From Streptomyces prunicolor NBRC 13075 (GTDB lineage: Bacteria > Actinomycetota > Actinomycetes > Streptomycetales > Streptomycetaceae): a stretch of DNA of 64,000 nt. This document shows positions 32,582 to 40,884 of this stretch, in pieces. How positions within the stretch are numbered: the stretch's first letter is position 1; every line of letters starts with the position of its first letter. The notes under the pieces are model-generated. The model saw only the letters and a list, made by a program, of their open reading frames with translations. It was not told the DNA's origin and made no database searches. The stretch spans positions 62,001 through 126,000 of the forward strand of contig NZ_BARF01000028.1 of the NCBI RefSeq assembly GCF_000367365.1, written 5' to 3'. Made by a program: the position numbers and the translations under genes.

Positions 32582-33637
32582 TCAGTTCAGGGCAGTTAGG
32601 GCACCTAGGGCGTTTACCGTGCCCGTTGCTCCCGTTGCTCCCGTTGCTCCCGTGCGGAAGGTGCGGCGGTAGCCGGTCGGGGTGACGCCGAGGGCCGTTT
32701 GGAGATGCTGGCGCATTGACTGGGCTGTGCCGAAGCCGGCGTTCGTGGCGACCTGGTCCATGGAGAGGTCGGTGGATTCGAGGAGGTGGCGGGCGCGTTC
32801 GACGCGTTGCTGGGTGAGCCACTGGCCCGGGCTGATGCCGACCTCCTCGCGGAAGCGGCGGGTGAAGGTGCGGACGGACATCGCCTCCTGCTCGGCCATG
32901 TCCCGGAGTTGGAGGGGTTCGTGGAGGCGGGCCAGGGCCCAGGTGCGGGCGGCGGTCGTGGTCGCCACCTGCGGGTCGGGGACCGGGCGGTGGATGTACT
33001 GCGCCTGGCCGCCGTCGCGGTGGGGCGGTACGACCGTGCGGCGGGCGACGTCGTTGGCGACCGCCGTGCCGTGGTCGCGGCGGACCATGTGCAGGCACAG
33101 GTCGATGCCGGCAGCGACACCGGCGGAGGTGAGGACGTCGCCGTCGTCGATGAACAGGACGTCCGCGTCGACCTCGATCTGCGGGAACAGTTCCTGGAAG
33201 CGCTCGGCGTCGGCCCAGTGCGTGGTGGCGGGGCGGCCGTCGAGGAGACCGGCGGCGGCGAGGACGTAGACGCCGGTGCAGATGGAGGCGAGGCGGGTGC
33301 CGGGGCGGATGTGGGCGAGGGCGGCGGTGAGTTCGGGGGTGAGGACGCCCTGCTCGAAGACCGGGCCGAGTTCGTACGACGCCGGGACGATCACGGTGTC
33401 GGCGGTGGCCAGGGCCTCCGGGCCGTTCGGGACGTGGATGGCGAAGTCGGCGTCGGTGTCGACCGGGCCGGGCGGGCGGACCGAGCAGGTGACGACCTCG
33501 TACAGCAGACGTCCCTCGGTGTCCCTGGGGCGGCCGAAGATGCGGTGCGGGATGCCCAGCTCGAAGGGGAGGAGACCGTCGAGGGCGAGGACGACGACGC
33601 GGTGCGGGCGGAAACCGTCGGTGGTGGCTTTGGCCAT
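32582..33637 (-). CDS. GlxA-type AraC-family regulator (DJ-1/PfpI plus HTH)
   Basis: 351 residues. Residues about 12-190 form a DJ-1/PfpI-like amidotransferase domain with the ASICTGVYVLAAAGLLDGRPATTHW elbow (Cys present) and VLTSAGVAAGIDLCLHMVRR. The C-terminal AraC helix-turn-helix pair spans about 225-325 (MAEQEAMSVRTFTRRFREEVG and MDQVATNAGFGTAQSMRQHL). The tail is a GATGATGATG repeat. Divergent from the MFS gene at 33723, which it may control. Start ATG 33637. Confidence 0.9.
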   Translation of the reverse strand: MAKATTDGFRPHRVVVLALDGLLPFELGIPHRIFGRPRDTEGRLLYEVVTCSVRPPGPVDTDADFAIHVPNGPEALATADTVIVPASYELGPVFEQGVLTPELTAALAHIRPGTRLASICTGVYVLAAAGLLDGRPATTHWADAERFQELFPQIEVDADVLFIDDGDVLTSAGVAAGIDLCLHMVRRDHGTAVANDVARRTVVPPHRDGGQAQYIHRPVPDPQVATTTAARTWALARLHEPLQLRDMAEQEAMSVRTFTRRFREEVGISPGQWLTQQRVERARHLLESTDLSMDQVATNAGFGTAQSMRQHLQTALGVTPTGYRRTFRTGATGATGATGTVNALGALTALN

Positions 33638-33722
33638 GACTCGATTGTATGGCCCGATCCTAGCGAATACTGTCCTTCGGGCCAGTGGCTCGGGAGGGGC
33701 GGGATGCCGGAAGCTCGTTGAC

Positions 33723-35075
33723 GTGACGCAGACAACCGATGCCGCGACCGGCCCCAGCGCCAACACCGTCCAGGAGCCCGGACCTACGCCCCGTGGCCGT
33801 ACCCGCATCAACCGTGCCTGGTTCGTCGCCGCCGTCACGTTCGTGACGATCATCGGTGCGGCGGCGTTCCGTTCGCTGCCCGGGTTGTTGATCGATCCGC
33901 TGCACCAGGAGTTCGGTTGGTCGCGCGGCACGATCGGGGCGGCGGCCTCGATCAACCTCGCGCTGTACGGGCTGACGGCCCCCTTCGCGGCGGCGCTGAT
34001 GGACCGCTTCGGTATCCGGCGGGTGGTCGCGGTCGCGCTGACCGTGATCGCGCTCGGGTCCGGCCTGACGGTGTGGATAACGGCGCCGTGGCAACTGCTG
34101 CTGTGCTGGGGCCTGTTGGTGGGTCTTGGCAGTGGTTCGATGGCGCTCGCGTTCGCGGCGACGGTCACCAACCGCTGGTTCACCACGCGCAAGGGCCTGG
34201 TCACCGGCATCCTCACGGCGGCCTCGGCGTCCGGCCAGCTGATCTTCCTGCCGCTGCTGTCCTGGATAGTCGAGGAGCACAGCTGGCGCCCGGCGGCGGT
34301 GACGGTGTCCCTCGCCGCCCTCGCGGTGGTGCCCTTCGTGTGGCTGTTGCTGCGGGACCACCCGGCGGACGTGGGCGCGAAGCCGTACGGGGCGACGGAG
34401 TTCGTACCGAAGCCGGAACCCGTGCAGGGCGCGGCCCGCCGTACGGTCTCGGTGCTCTTCAAGGCGGTGCGCACCGGCCCGTTCTGGCTGCTGGCCGGGA
34501 CCTTCGCGATCTGCGGCGCGTCCACGAACGGTCTGATCCAGACCCACTTCGTGCCCGCCGCCCACGACCACGGCATGCCCATCACAGCGGCGGCCTCGCT
34601 GCTCGCGGTGATCGGCGTCTTCGACGTGGTCGGCACGATCGCCTCCGGCTGGTTCACCGACCGCTTCGAACCCCGCCGCCTGCTCGCCGTGTACTACGCC
34701 CTGCGCGGCATCTCCCTCCTCTTCCTCCCCATGCTGCTGGCCCCCACCGTCCACCCCCCGATGCTCTTCTTCATCGTCTTCTACGGCCTCGACTGGGTCG
34801 CCACGGTCCCCCCGACCCTCGCCCTGTGCCGCGAGCAGTACGGCGAGGACAGCGCGATCGTCTTCGGCTGGGTCCTCGCCTCGCACCAGATCGGCGCGGC
34901 GCTCGTCGCCTTCCTGGGCGGGGTCGCACGGGACGCGTTCGGGTCGTACGACATGGTCTGGTACGTGTCGGGGGCGTTGTGCGCGGTGGCGGCGCTGATG
35001 GCGTTGGTGATCCGGCGGCGGGGCGCGTTGCCTGCGGGGCCCGCGGGGTCTGCGGTGGGGGCGGCGGTGGCATGA
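33723..35075 (+). CDS. MFS transporter, MCT/oxalate-formate-like
   Basis: 450 residues, 12 membrane helices. The N-terminal FRSLPGLLIDPLHQEFGWSRGTIGAAASI and DRFGIRRVVA resemble monocarboxylate/oxalate-formate antiporter type MFS proteins; the second half has DVVGTIASGWFTDRFEPRRLL. It starts at GTG 33723, 85 nt from the divergent GlxA-type regulator. It may take up an organic acid, but no link to the catabolic regulon is visible because no operator is present here. Confidence 0.87.
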   Translation: MTQTTDAATGPSANTVQEPGPTPRGRTRINRAWFVAAVTFVTIIGAAAFRSLPGLLIDPLHQEFGWSRGTIGAAASINLALYGLTAPFAAALMDRFGIRRVVAVALTVIALGSGLTVWITAPWQLLLCWGLLVGLGSGSMALAFAATVTNRWFTTRKGLVTGILTAASASGQLIFLPLLSWIVEEHSWRPAAVTVSLAALAVVPFVWLLLRDHPADVGAKPYGATEFVPKPEPVQGAARRTVSVLFKAVRTGPFWLLAGTFAICGASTNGLIQTHFVPAAHDHGMPITAAASLLAVIGVFDVVGTIASGWFTDRFEPRRLLAVYYALRGISLLFLPMLLAPTVHPPMLFFIVFYGLDWVATVPPTLALCREQYGEDSAIVFGWVLASHQIGAALVAFLGGVARDAFGSYDMVWYVSGALCAVAALMALVIRRRGALPAGPAGSAVGAAVA

Positions 35076-35114
35076 GGCGGAGGCTGCCTGCGCCCTTCTC
35101 CCGCTGCCTGTCCG

Positions 35115-35660
35115 TCAGTTGGTGTTCCGCACGGGTGCGCTGCTGCGTCCGTCGCCCTGGCCCCGACCGCTGAGTTCGGCGTCGAACGTCTCCTGGGCGA
35201 CGCGCATGGCCTCGGCGTACTCGGGTTGCCCGAGCCGCTTCCACATCTCGTCCTCGGGGACGTCCTCCACGTGGGCGACCACCCACCAGATGTTGCCGAA
35301 GGGGTCCTTGATCCGGCCGCCGCGCTGCCCGAAGGCGTGGTTCGCCAGGGGCGTGACGACCCGGCCGCCGGCGTCGAGGGCCCGGGAGAACGCCTGGTCC
35401 GCGTCGGGCACGAACACGCGGAGCAGGCTCGGCATGACGGGCCAGTCCGCGCTGCGGTCGAAGGCCAGCACGACCGTGTCCCCGACCCGGATCTCACCGT
35501 GCCCGACCGCCCCGCCCTCGGTCACCACCCGCCCGAGCTCCTCCCCGCCGAACGCCGCGGCGACGAAGTCGAGAAAGGCTCCGGTGTCGTCGGTGACGAC
35601 CCAGGGGGCGACGGTGGTGTAGCCCGTCGGCGCGGAGTTGGTCTGCTGGGGCTGGGGCAT
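35115..35660 (-). CDS. VOC-family (PhnB-like glyoxalase fold) protein
   Basis: 181 residues: TTVAPWVVTDDTGAFLDFVAAAFGGEELGR at the N-terminus and RIKDPFGNIWWVVAHVEDV later, the pattern of PhnB/YurT-type VOC proteins. The catalytic function is unknown; many are resistance or epimerase-like proteins with a metal site. The terminal 20 residues are low complexity. ATG 35660. Confidence 0.85.
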   Translation of the reverse strand: MPQPQQTNSAPTGYTTVAPWVVTDDTGAFLDFVAAAFGGEELGRVVTEGGAVGHGEIRVGDTVVLAFDRSADWPVMPSLLRVFVPDADQAFSRALDAGGRVVTPLANHAFGQRGGRIKDPFGNIWWVVAHVEDVPEDEMWKRLGQPEYAEAMRVAQETFDAELSGRGQGDGRSSAPVRNTN

Positions 35661-35722
35661 GGGGGCTTCCCTTCGTCGCTGCCGGTGTTGGGGCGACGGT
35701 AGGGGTGGGGTAGGCCAGTCTC

Positions 35723-35754
35723 TGGCCTAGTGGCCTAGTGGCCTAGTGGCCTGG
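35723..35754. repeat. Short tandem repeat of TGGCCTAG
   Basis: Three perfect TGGCCTAG units plus a diverged TGGCCTGG, upstream of the VOC gene and downstream of the convergent-side LacI gene. Likely replication slippage; no function assigned. Confidence 0.8.
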
Positions 35755-35785
35755 CGGTCCGCTGTCCTGCCGGCCGTTCCTCCGG

Positions 35786-36793
35786 CTACGCGACCTGCGC
35801 TGTGGATCCGCGGGCCAGGAGGTGTGGTTCGAAGAGCATCTCCTCCGGCGGTACGGGGCTGCCCGCGAGCTGTGAGACGAGCAGGTCCAGCACGGTCCGG
35901 CTCATCGCCTCGATCGGCTGGCGGATCGTGGTGAGGGGCGGTCCGGTGAAGTCCATGAGCGCCGAGCCGTCGAACCCGACGACAGAGACCTCGCGCGGTA
36001 CGTCGAGGCCCCGCCGCTGAGCCGCGCGCACCGCGCCGAGCGCTTGCGGGTCGCTCGCGCAGATCAGCCCCGTGACCCCGGATTCGATCAACTGGTCCGC
36101 CGCGGCCCGGCCGCCCTCGACCGAGAACAACCCGCGCACCACCTGCGCGTCCGGCAGCGAACCGCCGGCCGCCTCGGCCGCGGCGCGGGCGGCGACGAGC
36201 TTCCGTTGCGAGGCCACATGGTCGGCGGGCCCCAGGACGAGGCCGATCCGCTCGTGGCCGAGCGAGACGAGGTGGCGCCAACTCTGTTCCACGGCCGCGG
36301 AGTCGTCGCAGGAAACCGTGGGGAAGTCGAGATGCTCGATGGCCGCGTTGATCAGGACGACCGGGATGTTGCGGGCCGCCAACTCCTCGTAGTGGTCGTG
36401 CGAGGCATCGGCCTCCGCGTACAGGCCGCCCGCGAAGACGACGCCGGACACCTGTTGCCGTAGCAGGAGTTCGATGTGGCCGGCTTCGGACACCCCGCCA
36501 CTGCCCTGGGTGCACAGCAGGGGTGTCAGGCCTTGTTGTGCGAGGGCGCCGGCCAGGACGTCGGCGAATGCCGGGAAGATCGGGTTGCGCAGCTCGGGCA
36601 GAACCAGGCCCACGAGGCGGGGAGTTCGTTCGCCCCGTAGCCGGGTCGGGCGCTCGTAGCCGGACACGTCCAACGCGTGCAGGACCACTTGCCGGGTGGC
36701 CTCCGACACTCCGGGCCTGTTGTTGAGCACCCGGCTGACCGTGGCCTCGCTGACCCCGGCCCGCTTGGCTATGTCGGCAAGTCGGCGCGTCAT
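35786..36793 (-). CDS. LacI-family transcriptional regulator
   Basis: 335 residues. The N-terminal LacI HTH is RRLADIAKRAGVSEATVSRVL with the hinge RPGVSEATRQVV. A periplasmic-binding-like effector domain follows (LVGLVLPELRNPIFPAFADVL and VSVVGFDGSALMDFTGPPLTT). It is likely a sugar-responsive repressor, but no sugar operon adjoins it. Start ATG 36793 is the only one preceding the HTH. The gene to its right (36817) runs in the same direction. Confidence 0.93.
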   Translation of the reverse strand: MTRRLADIAKRAGVSEATVSRVLNNRPGVSEATRQVVLHALDVSGYERPTRLRGERTPRLVGLVLPELRNPIFPAFADVLAGALAQQGLTPLLCTQGSGGVSEAGHIELLLRQQVSGVVFAGGLYAEADASHDHYEELAARNIPVVLINAAIEHLDFPTVSCDDSAAVEQSWRHLVSLGHERIGLVLGPADHVASQRKLVAARAAAEAAGGSLPDAQVVRGLFSVEGGRAAADQLIESGVTGLICASDPQALGAVRAAQRRGLDVPREVSVVGFDGSALMDFTGPPLTTIRQPIEAMSRTVLDLLVSQLAGSPVPPEEMLFEPHLLARGSTAQVA

Positions 36794-36816
36794 CTCCGTA
36801 AGCGTAGTGCGGTGGT

Positions 36817-37269
36817 TCAGGCGAGGGCGGTGGCGGTGGCCAGCAGGGCGAAGGCGGCGATGATGACGGCGACGCGGACGTAGTGGAAGCGGTCCCAGCG
36901 GTTCATCTGCTCCTTCCAGTCCGCGGGCCGGTTCTCGGGGGTCCACGTCTTGCCCCGGTTGTTGATCGGCACGAGCAGCAGGATCGACATGATCACGCTC
37001 ACGATCAGCAGCGCGGCGGCGGTGACGACGAGGCCGGCGCCGGGTTGGTGCCATGCGGCGACGGCCCAGACCGCGCTCAGCGCGAGCGAGCCGATGTACC
37101 AGAACGGCATCACGGCGCCGAGCATGCGGCCCCCGTGGGCGCGGCCGAGTTGGCCGCTGTCCTCGGGGAGGGCGTTGAAGATCCGGTTCATGACGAAGGC
37201 GACGGAGAACTCCACCCCCACCATCAGGCCGACGACCACGGTGGTGAAGACCTCAAGTGCGTTGAGCAT
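36817..37269 (-). CDS. DUF1772-family membrane protein
   Basis: 150 residues with four transmembrane helices (EVFTTVVVGLMVGVEFSVAF, FWYIGSLALSAVWAVAAW, VVTAAALLIVSVIMSILLL, VAVIIAAFALLATATA) and the conserved PINNRGKTW segment. The family resembles anthrone-oxygenase/DUF1772 proteins; its activity here is unknown. Divergent from a TetR gene, with two CTAGCG operators between, so it is almost certainly the target of that repressor. ATG 37269. Confidence 0.88.
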   Translation of the reverse strand: MLNALEVFTTVVVGLMVGVEFSVAFVMNRIFNALPEDSGQLGRAHGGRMLGAVMPFWYIGSLALSAVWAVAAWHQPGAGLVVTAAALLIVSVIMSILLLVPINNRGKTWTPENRPADWKEQMNRWDRFHYVRVAVIIAAFALLATATALA

Positions 37270-37286
37270 GATGACCCTCCCGGTAT

Positions 37287-37299
37287 CTAGCGTCGCTAG
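37287..37299. promoter_or_regulatory. TetR operator O1
   Basis: CTAGCGTCGCTAG, a perfect palindrome, 18 nt from the DUF1772 start codon and within the divergent promoter shared with the TetR gene. Confidence 0.82.
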
Positions 37300-37337
37300 C
37301 TGATGAGTCAACGCTAGACCTACTGCCGCTCGGTTGT

Positions 37338-37350
37338 CTAGCGGTGCTAG
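37338..37350. promoter_or_regulatory. TetR operator O2
   Basis: CTAGCGGTGCTAG, nearly identical to O1, 10 nt before the TetR start; a half-site CGCTAGAC lies between them at about 37312. The arrangement suggests autoregulation. Confidence 0.82.
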
Positions 37351-37359
37351 GATCGGGTC

Positions 37360-38010
37360 ATGTCGGTACAGGAACGCAAGGAGCGCGAACGGGCGGGCCG
37401 TGAGCGCCTCATCGTGGCGACGGCCCGCGAACTCGCCGAGCAGCAGGGCTGGGACGCGGTCACCACCCGCCGGCTCGCCGAGCGCATCGAGTACAGCCAG
37501 CCTGTCCTCTACAGCCATTTCCGCGGCAAGCGCGAGATCATCGGCGCGGTGGCCCTCGAAGGCGCCGCCGAGATGGCAGCGGCGCTGCGGTCCGCGACCT
37601 TCGCTGCAACCCCCGCCGCGACCTCCGCTGCGACCTTCGCTGCAACCCCCGCCGCGACTTCCGCTGCGACCTCCGCCGCGGACGGCTCTCGTGCCCGGGT
37701 CACCGCCCTGGCCCGCGCCTACCTCGACTTCGCCGCGCGCAACCCGGCGGTCTACGACGCGATGTTCCAGCTGGACGGCGGCCTGGCGTTCGCGCGCGAG
37801 GACACCCCGGAGCCGCTGAAGGACGCGTTCGCCGCCCTGCTGGAGAGCCTCGGCGAGGTCGCCGGGGACGGTGTCCACCCGGGGCTGTTCACCGAGGTGT
37901 TCTGGGCGGCCCTGCACGGGCTGGCCACCCTGACCCGGGCGGGGCGGCTGCCGCCGGAAGACGCCGAGCGGCGGGTGGAGTTGCTGGTGGACCGGCTCGC
38001 CGTGATCTGA
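37360..38010 (+). CDS. TetR-family repressor with an in-frame tandem repeat
   Basis: 216 residues. The TetR HTH is at about 18-62 (RLIVATARELAEQQGWDAVTTRRLAERIEYSQPVLYSHFRGKREI). Residues about 79-107 are a repeat of ATFAATPAATSA units, coded by a 36-nt tandem duplication, inserted between the DNA-binding domain and the ligand domain (AYLDFAARNPAVYDAMF). It probably represses itself and the divergent DUF1772 gene through the CTAGCG palindromes. ATG 37360. Confidence 0.92.
   Translation: MSVQERKERERAGRERLIVATARELAEQQGWDAVTTRRLAERIEYSQPVLYSHFRGKREIIGAVALEGAAEMAAALRSATFAATPAATSAATFAATPAATSAATSAADGSRARVTALARAYLDFAARNPAVYDAMFQLDGGLAFAREDTPEPLKDAFAALLESLGEVAGDGVHPGLFTEVFWAALHGLATLTRAGRLPPEDAERRVELLVDRLAVI
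37594..37665 (+). repeat. 36-nt tandem duplication in the TetR gene
   Basis: Two 36-nt units starting GCGACCTTCGCTGC, differing at one position, followed by a partial third unit. Being a multiple of three, it keeps the frame. Confidence 0.9.
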
Positions 38011-38080
38011 CGCGTCGCTGTCCCGGCGGGTACGCGGCCGGGGCTCCCGGGGCCGTAGACCTCCGGGGGTTGTGGAAGGG

Positions 38081-38701
38081 TCAGAGGAAGCGACCCCGGT
38101 GGAACAACAGCGGCGCCCCATCCCCCTCGTCGGTCACGCCGAGCCCGTCCACCCGCCCCACCACGATCAGATGGTCGCCCCCGGTGTGCACCGCGTGGAT
38201 CGTGCAGTCGACCCAGGCCGCGGCGCCGGTGAGGCGCGGGGACCCGGAGACGGGGGAGGTGTCGTACGGCACGTCCGCGAACTTGTCCCGGCCGCTCACC
38301 GCGAAGCCGCGGCACAACTCGCCCTGGTGCGCGGCGAGTACGTTGACGCAGAAGACGCCGGCGCGGGCGATGCGGGGCCAGGTCGTGGAGGTGCGGCCGA
38401 CCATGAAGACGACGAGGGGTGGGGCGAGGGAGAGGGCGGAGAAGGACTGGCAGGCGAAGCCGGCCGGGCCGGGTTCGCCGTCCGCCGCGGGGGCGGTGAT
38501 CACGGTCACACCGGTCGCGAACGTGCCCAGCACGCGCCGGAACTCGCCCTGGTCGACCGGTGCCCGCTCGTCGTCCGTGACGCACCGAAGCTCCGGCCGC
38601 GGCAGCGCCTCGACAGGCTGCGCGGCCGGAGCGCTTCCGGCCGACCTCAGGTAACGGACGGCGGCCGCTGCTGCCCCTGCGTGTCCCATCACGTCACCCA
38701 T
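38081..38701 (-). CDS. Flavin reductase domain protein
   Basis: 206 residues of the HpaC/split-barrel flavin reductase fold: RRVLGTFATGVTVITA (about 50-65), GFACQSFSALSLAPPLVVFMV, the DCTIHAVHTGGDHLIVVGRV strand and a C-terminal LLFHRGRFL. It reduces FMN/FAD with NAD(P)H for a two-component monooxygenase. A partner oxygenase is not adjacent; the FAD enzyme at 44089 is one-component. A catabolic operator lies only 6 nt before the ATG at 38701, so the mRNA may be leaderless. Confidence 0.88.
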   Translation of the reverse strand: MGDVMGHAGAAAAAVRYLRSAGSAPAAQPVEALPRPELRCVTDDERAPVDQGEFRRVLGTFATGVTVITAPAADGEPGPAGFACQSFSALSLAPPLVVFMVGRTSTTWPRIARAGVFCVNVLAAHQGELCRGFAVSGRDKFADVPYDTSPVSGSPRLTGAAAWVDCTIHAVHTGGDHLIVVGRVDGLGVTDEGDGAPLLFHRGRFL

Positions 38702-38706
38702 TGAAG

Positions 38707-38721
38707 CTGACAGGTCATCAG
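38707..38721. promoter_or_regulatory. Catabolic-regulon operator, site C
   Basis: CTGACAGGTCATCAG, extended on the outer side by AT. It abuts the flavin reductase start codon. Confidence 0.75.
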
Positions 38722-38910
38722 ATAGGAAGGGGTGCGGGACGTGCGGGTTTCTGACGGCCGATTCACAGACTCCCGGCCAGAACATGGCAGTTACGACGCC
38801 GCACGGACCACTCCGGGTCACACGCTGCACACCCACCGGCAGCAATGTTGCGCAACGACTGCCCCCGGCACCCACCGGTGGGCTGCCGTGATCCGAGGAG
38901 CACCCACCCG

Positions 38911-39504
38911 ATGAACCGTCTCACCGCACGCGGCGGCGCCATGGCCGCCGTGGCCGGACTCGCCCTGACGCTCGCCGCCGCCCTGCCCGCGCAGGCCGCC
39001 GACTCGACCGTGACCGAGTCCCAGTGGCTGACCGACGTCGCCGCCGTCACCGGCCCCGCGCAGACCTACATCGACTCCCGCGCCGCCGCCAACACCTCCG
39101 GCGCCAAGCAGGCGATCGTGCTCGACATCGACAACACCTCGCTGGAGACCTACTTCGAGGGCGGCATCACGGTCCCCGCCACCCCGCCGGTCCTCGCCCT
39201 CGCCCAGGACGCGCACGCCAAGGGCATCAGCGTGTTCTTCGTCAGCGCCCGCAGCAACCTCTTCAACGCGGTCACCAAGTCCAACCTGACGAAGGTCGGT
39301 TACCCGGTCGACGGCCTCTACGCCCGCACGGTCGCGGAGTTGCTGACCAAGTCCATGGCCGACTTCAAGACCTCACAGCGCGAGGCGATCGAGGCGAACG
39401 GCTACGACATCATCGCCAACATCGGCAACAACACGACCGACCTCTCGGGCGGCTACGCCGACACGACGTACAAACTGCCGGACTACGACGGCCTGTTGGA
39501 CTGA
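38911..39504 (+). CDS. Secreted HAD-type acid phosphatase (class B-like)
   Basis: 197 residues with a Sec signal peptide (cleavage near AQAADS, about residue 31). The HAD motif I is LDIDNTSLE (DxDxT, about 72-80), motif II is FFVSARS and a Lys-containing segment follows (MADFKTSQR). It hydrolyses phosphomonoesters outside the cell. ATG 38911 after GGAG. The nearest neighbours are unrelated. A stretch of about 200 nt to its left contains the flavin reductase promoter. Confidence 0.88.
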   Translation: MNRLTARGGAMAAVAGLALTLAAALPAQAADSTVTESQWLTDVAAVTGPAQTYIDSRAAANTSGAKQAIVLDIDNTSLETYFEGGITVPATPPVLALAQDAHAKGISVFFVSARSNLFNAVTKSNLTKVGYPVDGLYARTVAELLTKSMADFKTSQREAIEANGYDIIANIGNNTTDLSGGYADTTYKLPDYDGLLD

Positions 39505-39652
39505 CGCGCGGTACGACGGACTGAGGGCGGCCCGCGCGGAGTTCGGCGAACCAGAACGTGCCGTTCCCGCCCGTGCCGTCCCGGCGGTGGAAACGGACCG
39601 TGGACCGCAGGTCGTGTGCGGCTGCGGTGGCGACCAAGTAGCGTGCGCACTC

Positions 39653-39985
39653 ATGAGCGACCATCCGAAGACGGGCATGGGTGACGTGCTTGCCCACGTC
39701 GTGAACTGCGACCACGATGGCGAGGAGCCCGACCTCAGCGGCGGTCGACGGGTCGAATACGTCGTCACCGGGATCCGTGGAGCGCTCGTCGACGCCCATG
39801 TCGTCGACGACCCGACGAAGACATACGTGAGCTCGGCCGCTGCGCTCGCGCAGAACCTCAGGACCGAGGTCGGTTCGCTGCCCGGGTGCCACTTCAGTTG
39901 CCGTGTCGTGCCCGGCAACCCCGGGACCTTTTCCGTCGATTTCCAGATGACCCCGGAGCCAGGCACCGACTACGACCGCCGGTGA
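39653..39985 (+). CDS. Hypothetical protein
   Basis: 110 residues from ATG 39653 with even composition and reasonable codon bias. Two cysteines occur near the C-terminus (LPGCHFSCRVV) and one at VVNCDHDGEE. No family is recognised. It could be a small metal-binding protein, but this is only suggested by the Cys residues. An upstream in-frame start at 39587 is possible. Confidence 0.55.
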   Translation: MSDHPKTGMGDVLAHVVNCDHDGEEPDLSGGRRVEYVVTGIRGALVDAHVVDDPTKTYVSSAAALAQNLRTEVGSLPGCHFSCRVVPGNPGTFSVDFQMTPEPGTDYDRR

Positions 39986-40064
39986 GCCCTACGGCCGTCT
40001 CCGGACTCCCGATCACCGACTTCACGGCCGGTCCATCCTCGCGCCCAAGTGCCCGAAGCGTGCG

Positions 40065-40556
40065 TCAGAAGTGCGTGCCGATGCCGAAGACGCGGCGGAG
40101 CTGCGCCATGTCGTGCCGGTCGCGTTCCGTCGGCTTGTATCCCTGGTGGAAATAGACCTGTTGCTCGGCGGACAGGCATGGGACGGGCATCCCCTTGATC
40201 GCGCCCGTGACGAAGCACGAGGCGGGGTAGGCGAAGGGGCGCTCCGGTTCGGGTGAGGCCTGTGTCGCGGAGCCGTCGGCGGCGAAGACCAAGGGGTGGA
40301 GGTCGATCTCGCGCCCGCCCGGAGCCGTCACGACGAAGCGGATCGGCCGCCGGTCCAGGCTCTCCACGAAACCCGCCTCGCCCAGGACCGCCAGCACCGC
40401 GTCCTCCTGGTCCCGGCGGTGCATCAGGTCCAGGTCGCGATGGTCCCGGGTCTGTTCGCCGATCAGGGCGTCGATGCCCCAGCCGCCGCCGACCCAGACG
40501 TCCGCCTCCGCGCGCCGCAGCGACTCCAGGACGGACAACACGTCCTCGTCTCCCAT
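40065..40556 (-). CDS. Aminoglycoside/lincosamide-type nucleotidyltransferase
   Basis: 163 residues with the ANT-type minimal nucleotidyltransferase motif VWVGGGWGIDALIGEQTRDHRDLDL (split: GGWGIDAL and RDHRDLDL), followed by the helical C-terminal segment QQVYFHQGYKPTERDRHDMA. Relatives adenylylate aminoglycosides or lincosamides, but many Streptomyces homologues have no proven resistance role. ATG 40556, with GTG one codon upstream. It faces the acetyltransferase remnant at 40616. Confidence 0.82.
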   Translation of the reverse strand: MGDEDVLSVLESLRRAEADVWVGGGWGIDALIGEQTRDHRDLDLMHRRDQEDAVLAVLGEAGFVESLDRRPIRFVVTAPGGREIDLHPLVFAADGSATQASPEPERPFAYPASCFVTGAIKGMPVPCLSAEQQVYFHQGYKPTERDRHDMAQLRRVFGIGTHF

Positions 40557-40615
40557 CACTTGAGACACGCTAGGAGTGGCAGCCGCAGGCAAGCGAACGG
40601 TTTCCACGCCTCCGC

Positions 40616-40861
40616 GCGGACACCCTTGGCCGGTTGATCGAGCGCCAGTGGACGGAGCGCGGGCACGGGCTGTGTACGGTCGAGTTGAAGGACGGCGGTG
40701 AGTTCATCGGCCGGGCCGGGTTGAACTACTGGCAGCTCTTCGACGAGGTGGAAGTCGGGTGGACGCTGAAGGCCGAGGCGTGGGGCCACGGTTACGCGAC
40801 CGAGGCGGCTCGCGCATGCCTGGAGTGGGGATTCGCGACCCCGTCACGGTGTACTCGCTGA
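40616..40861 (+). pseudogene. Fragment of a GNAT (RimJ/RimL-like) acetyltransferase
   Basis: About 80 residues (DTLGRLIERQWTERGHGLC, EVEVGWTLKAEAWGHGYATEAARACLEWGF) match the middle of a GNAT domain, including the acetyl-CoA loop, but both the N-terminal third and the C-terminal part are missing. After WGFAT the frame ends in an unrelated PSRCTR. No start codon with a ribosome-binding site is present. It looks like a decayed gene next to the nucleotidyltransferase. Confidence 0.75.
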
Positions 40862-40884
40862 ACCGGCCGTCCCTGGCCTGAAGT

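Noticed and set aside
35723..35754. TGGCCTAG tandem units as a CRISPR-like or attachment array
   Set aside because: The units are contiguous with no spacers and no integrase nearby; simple slippage is sufficient.
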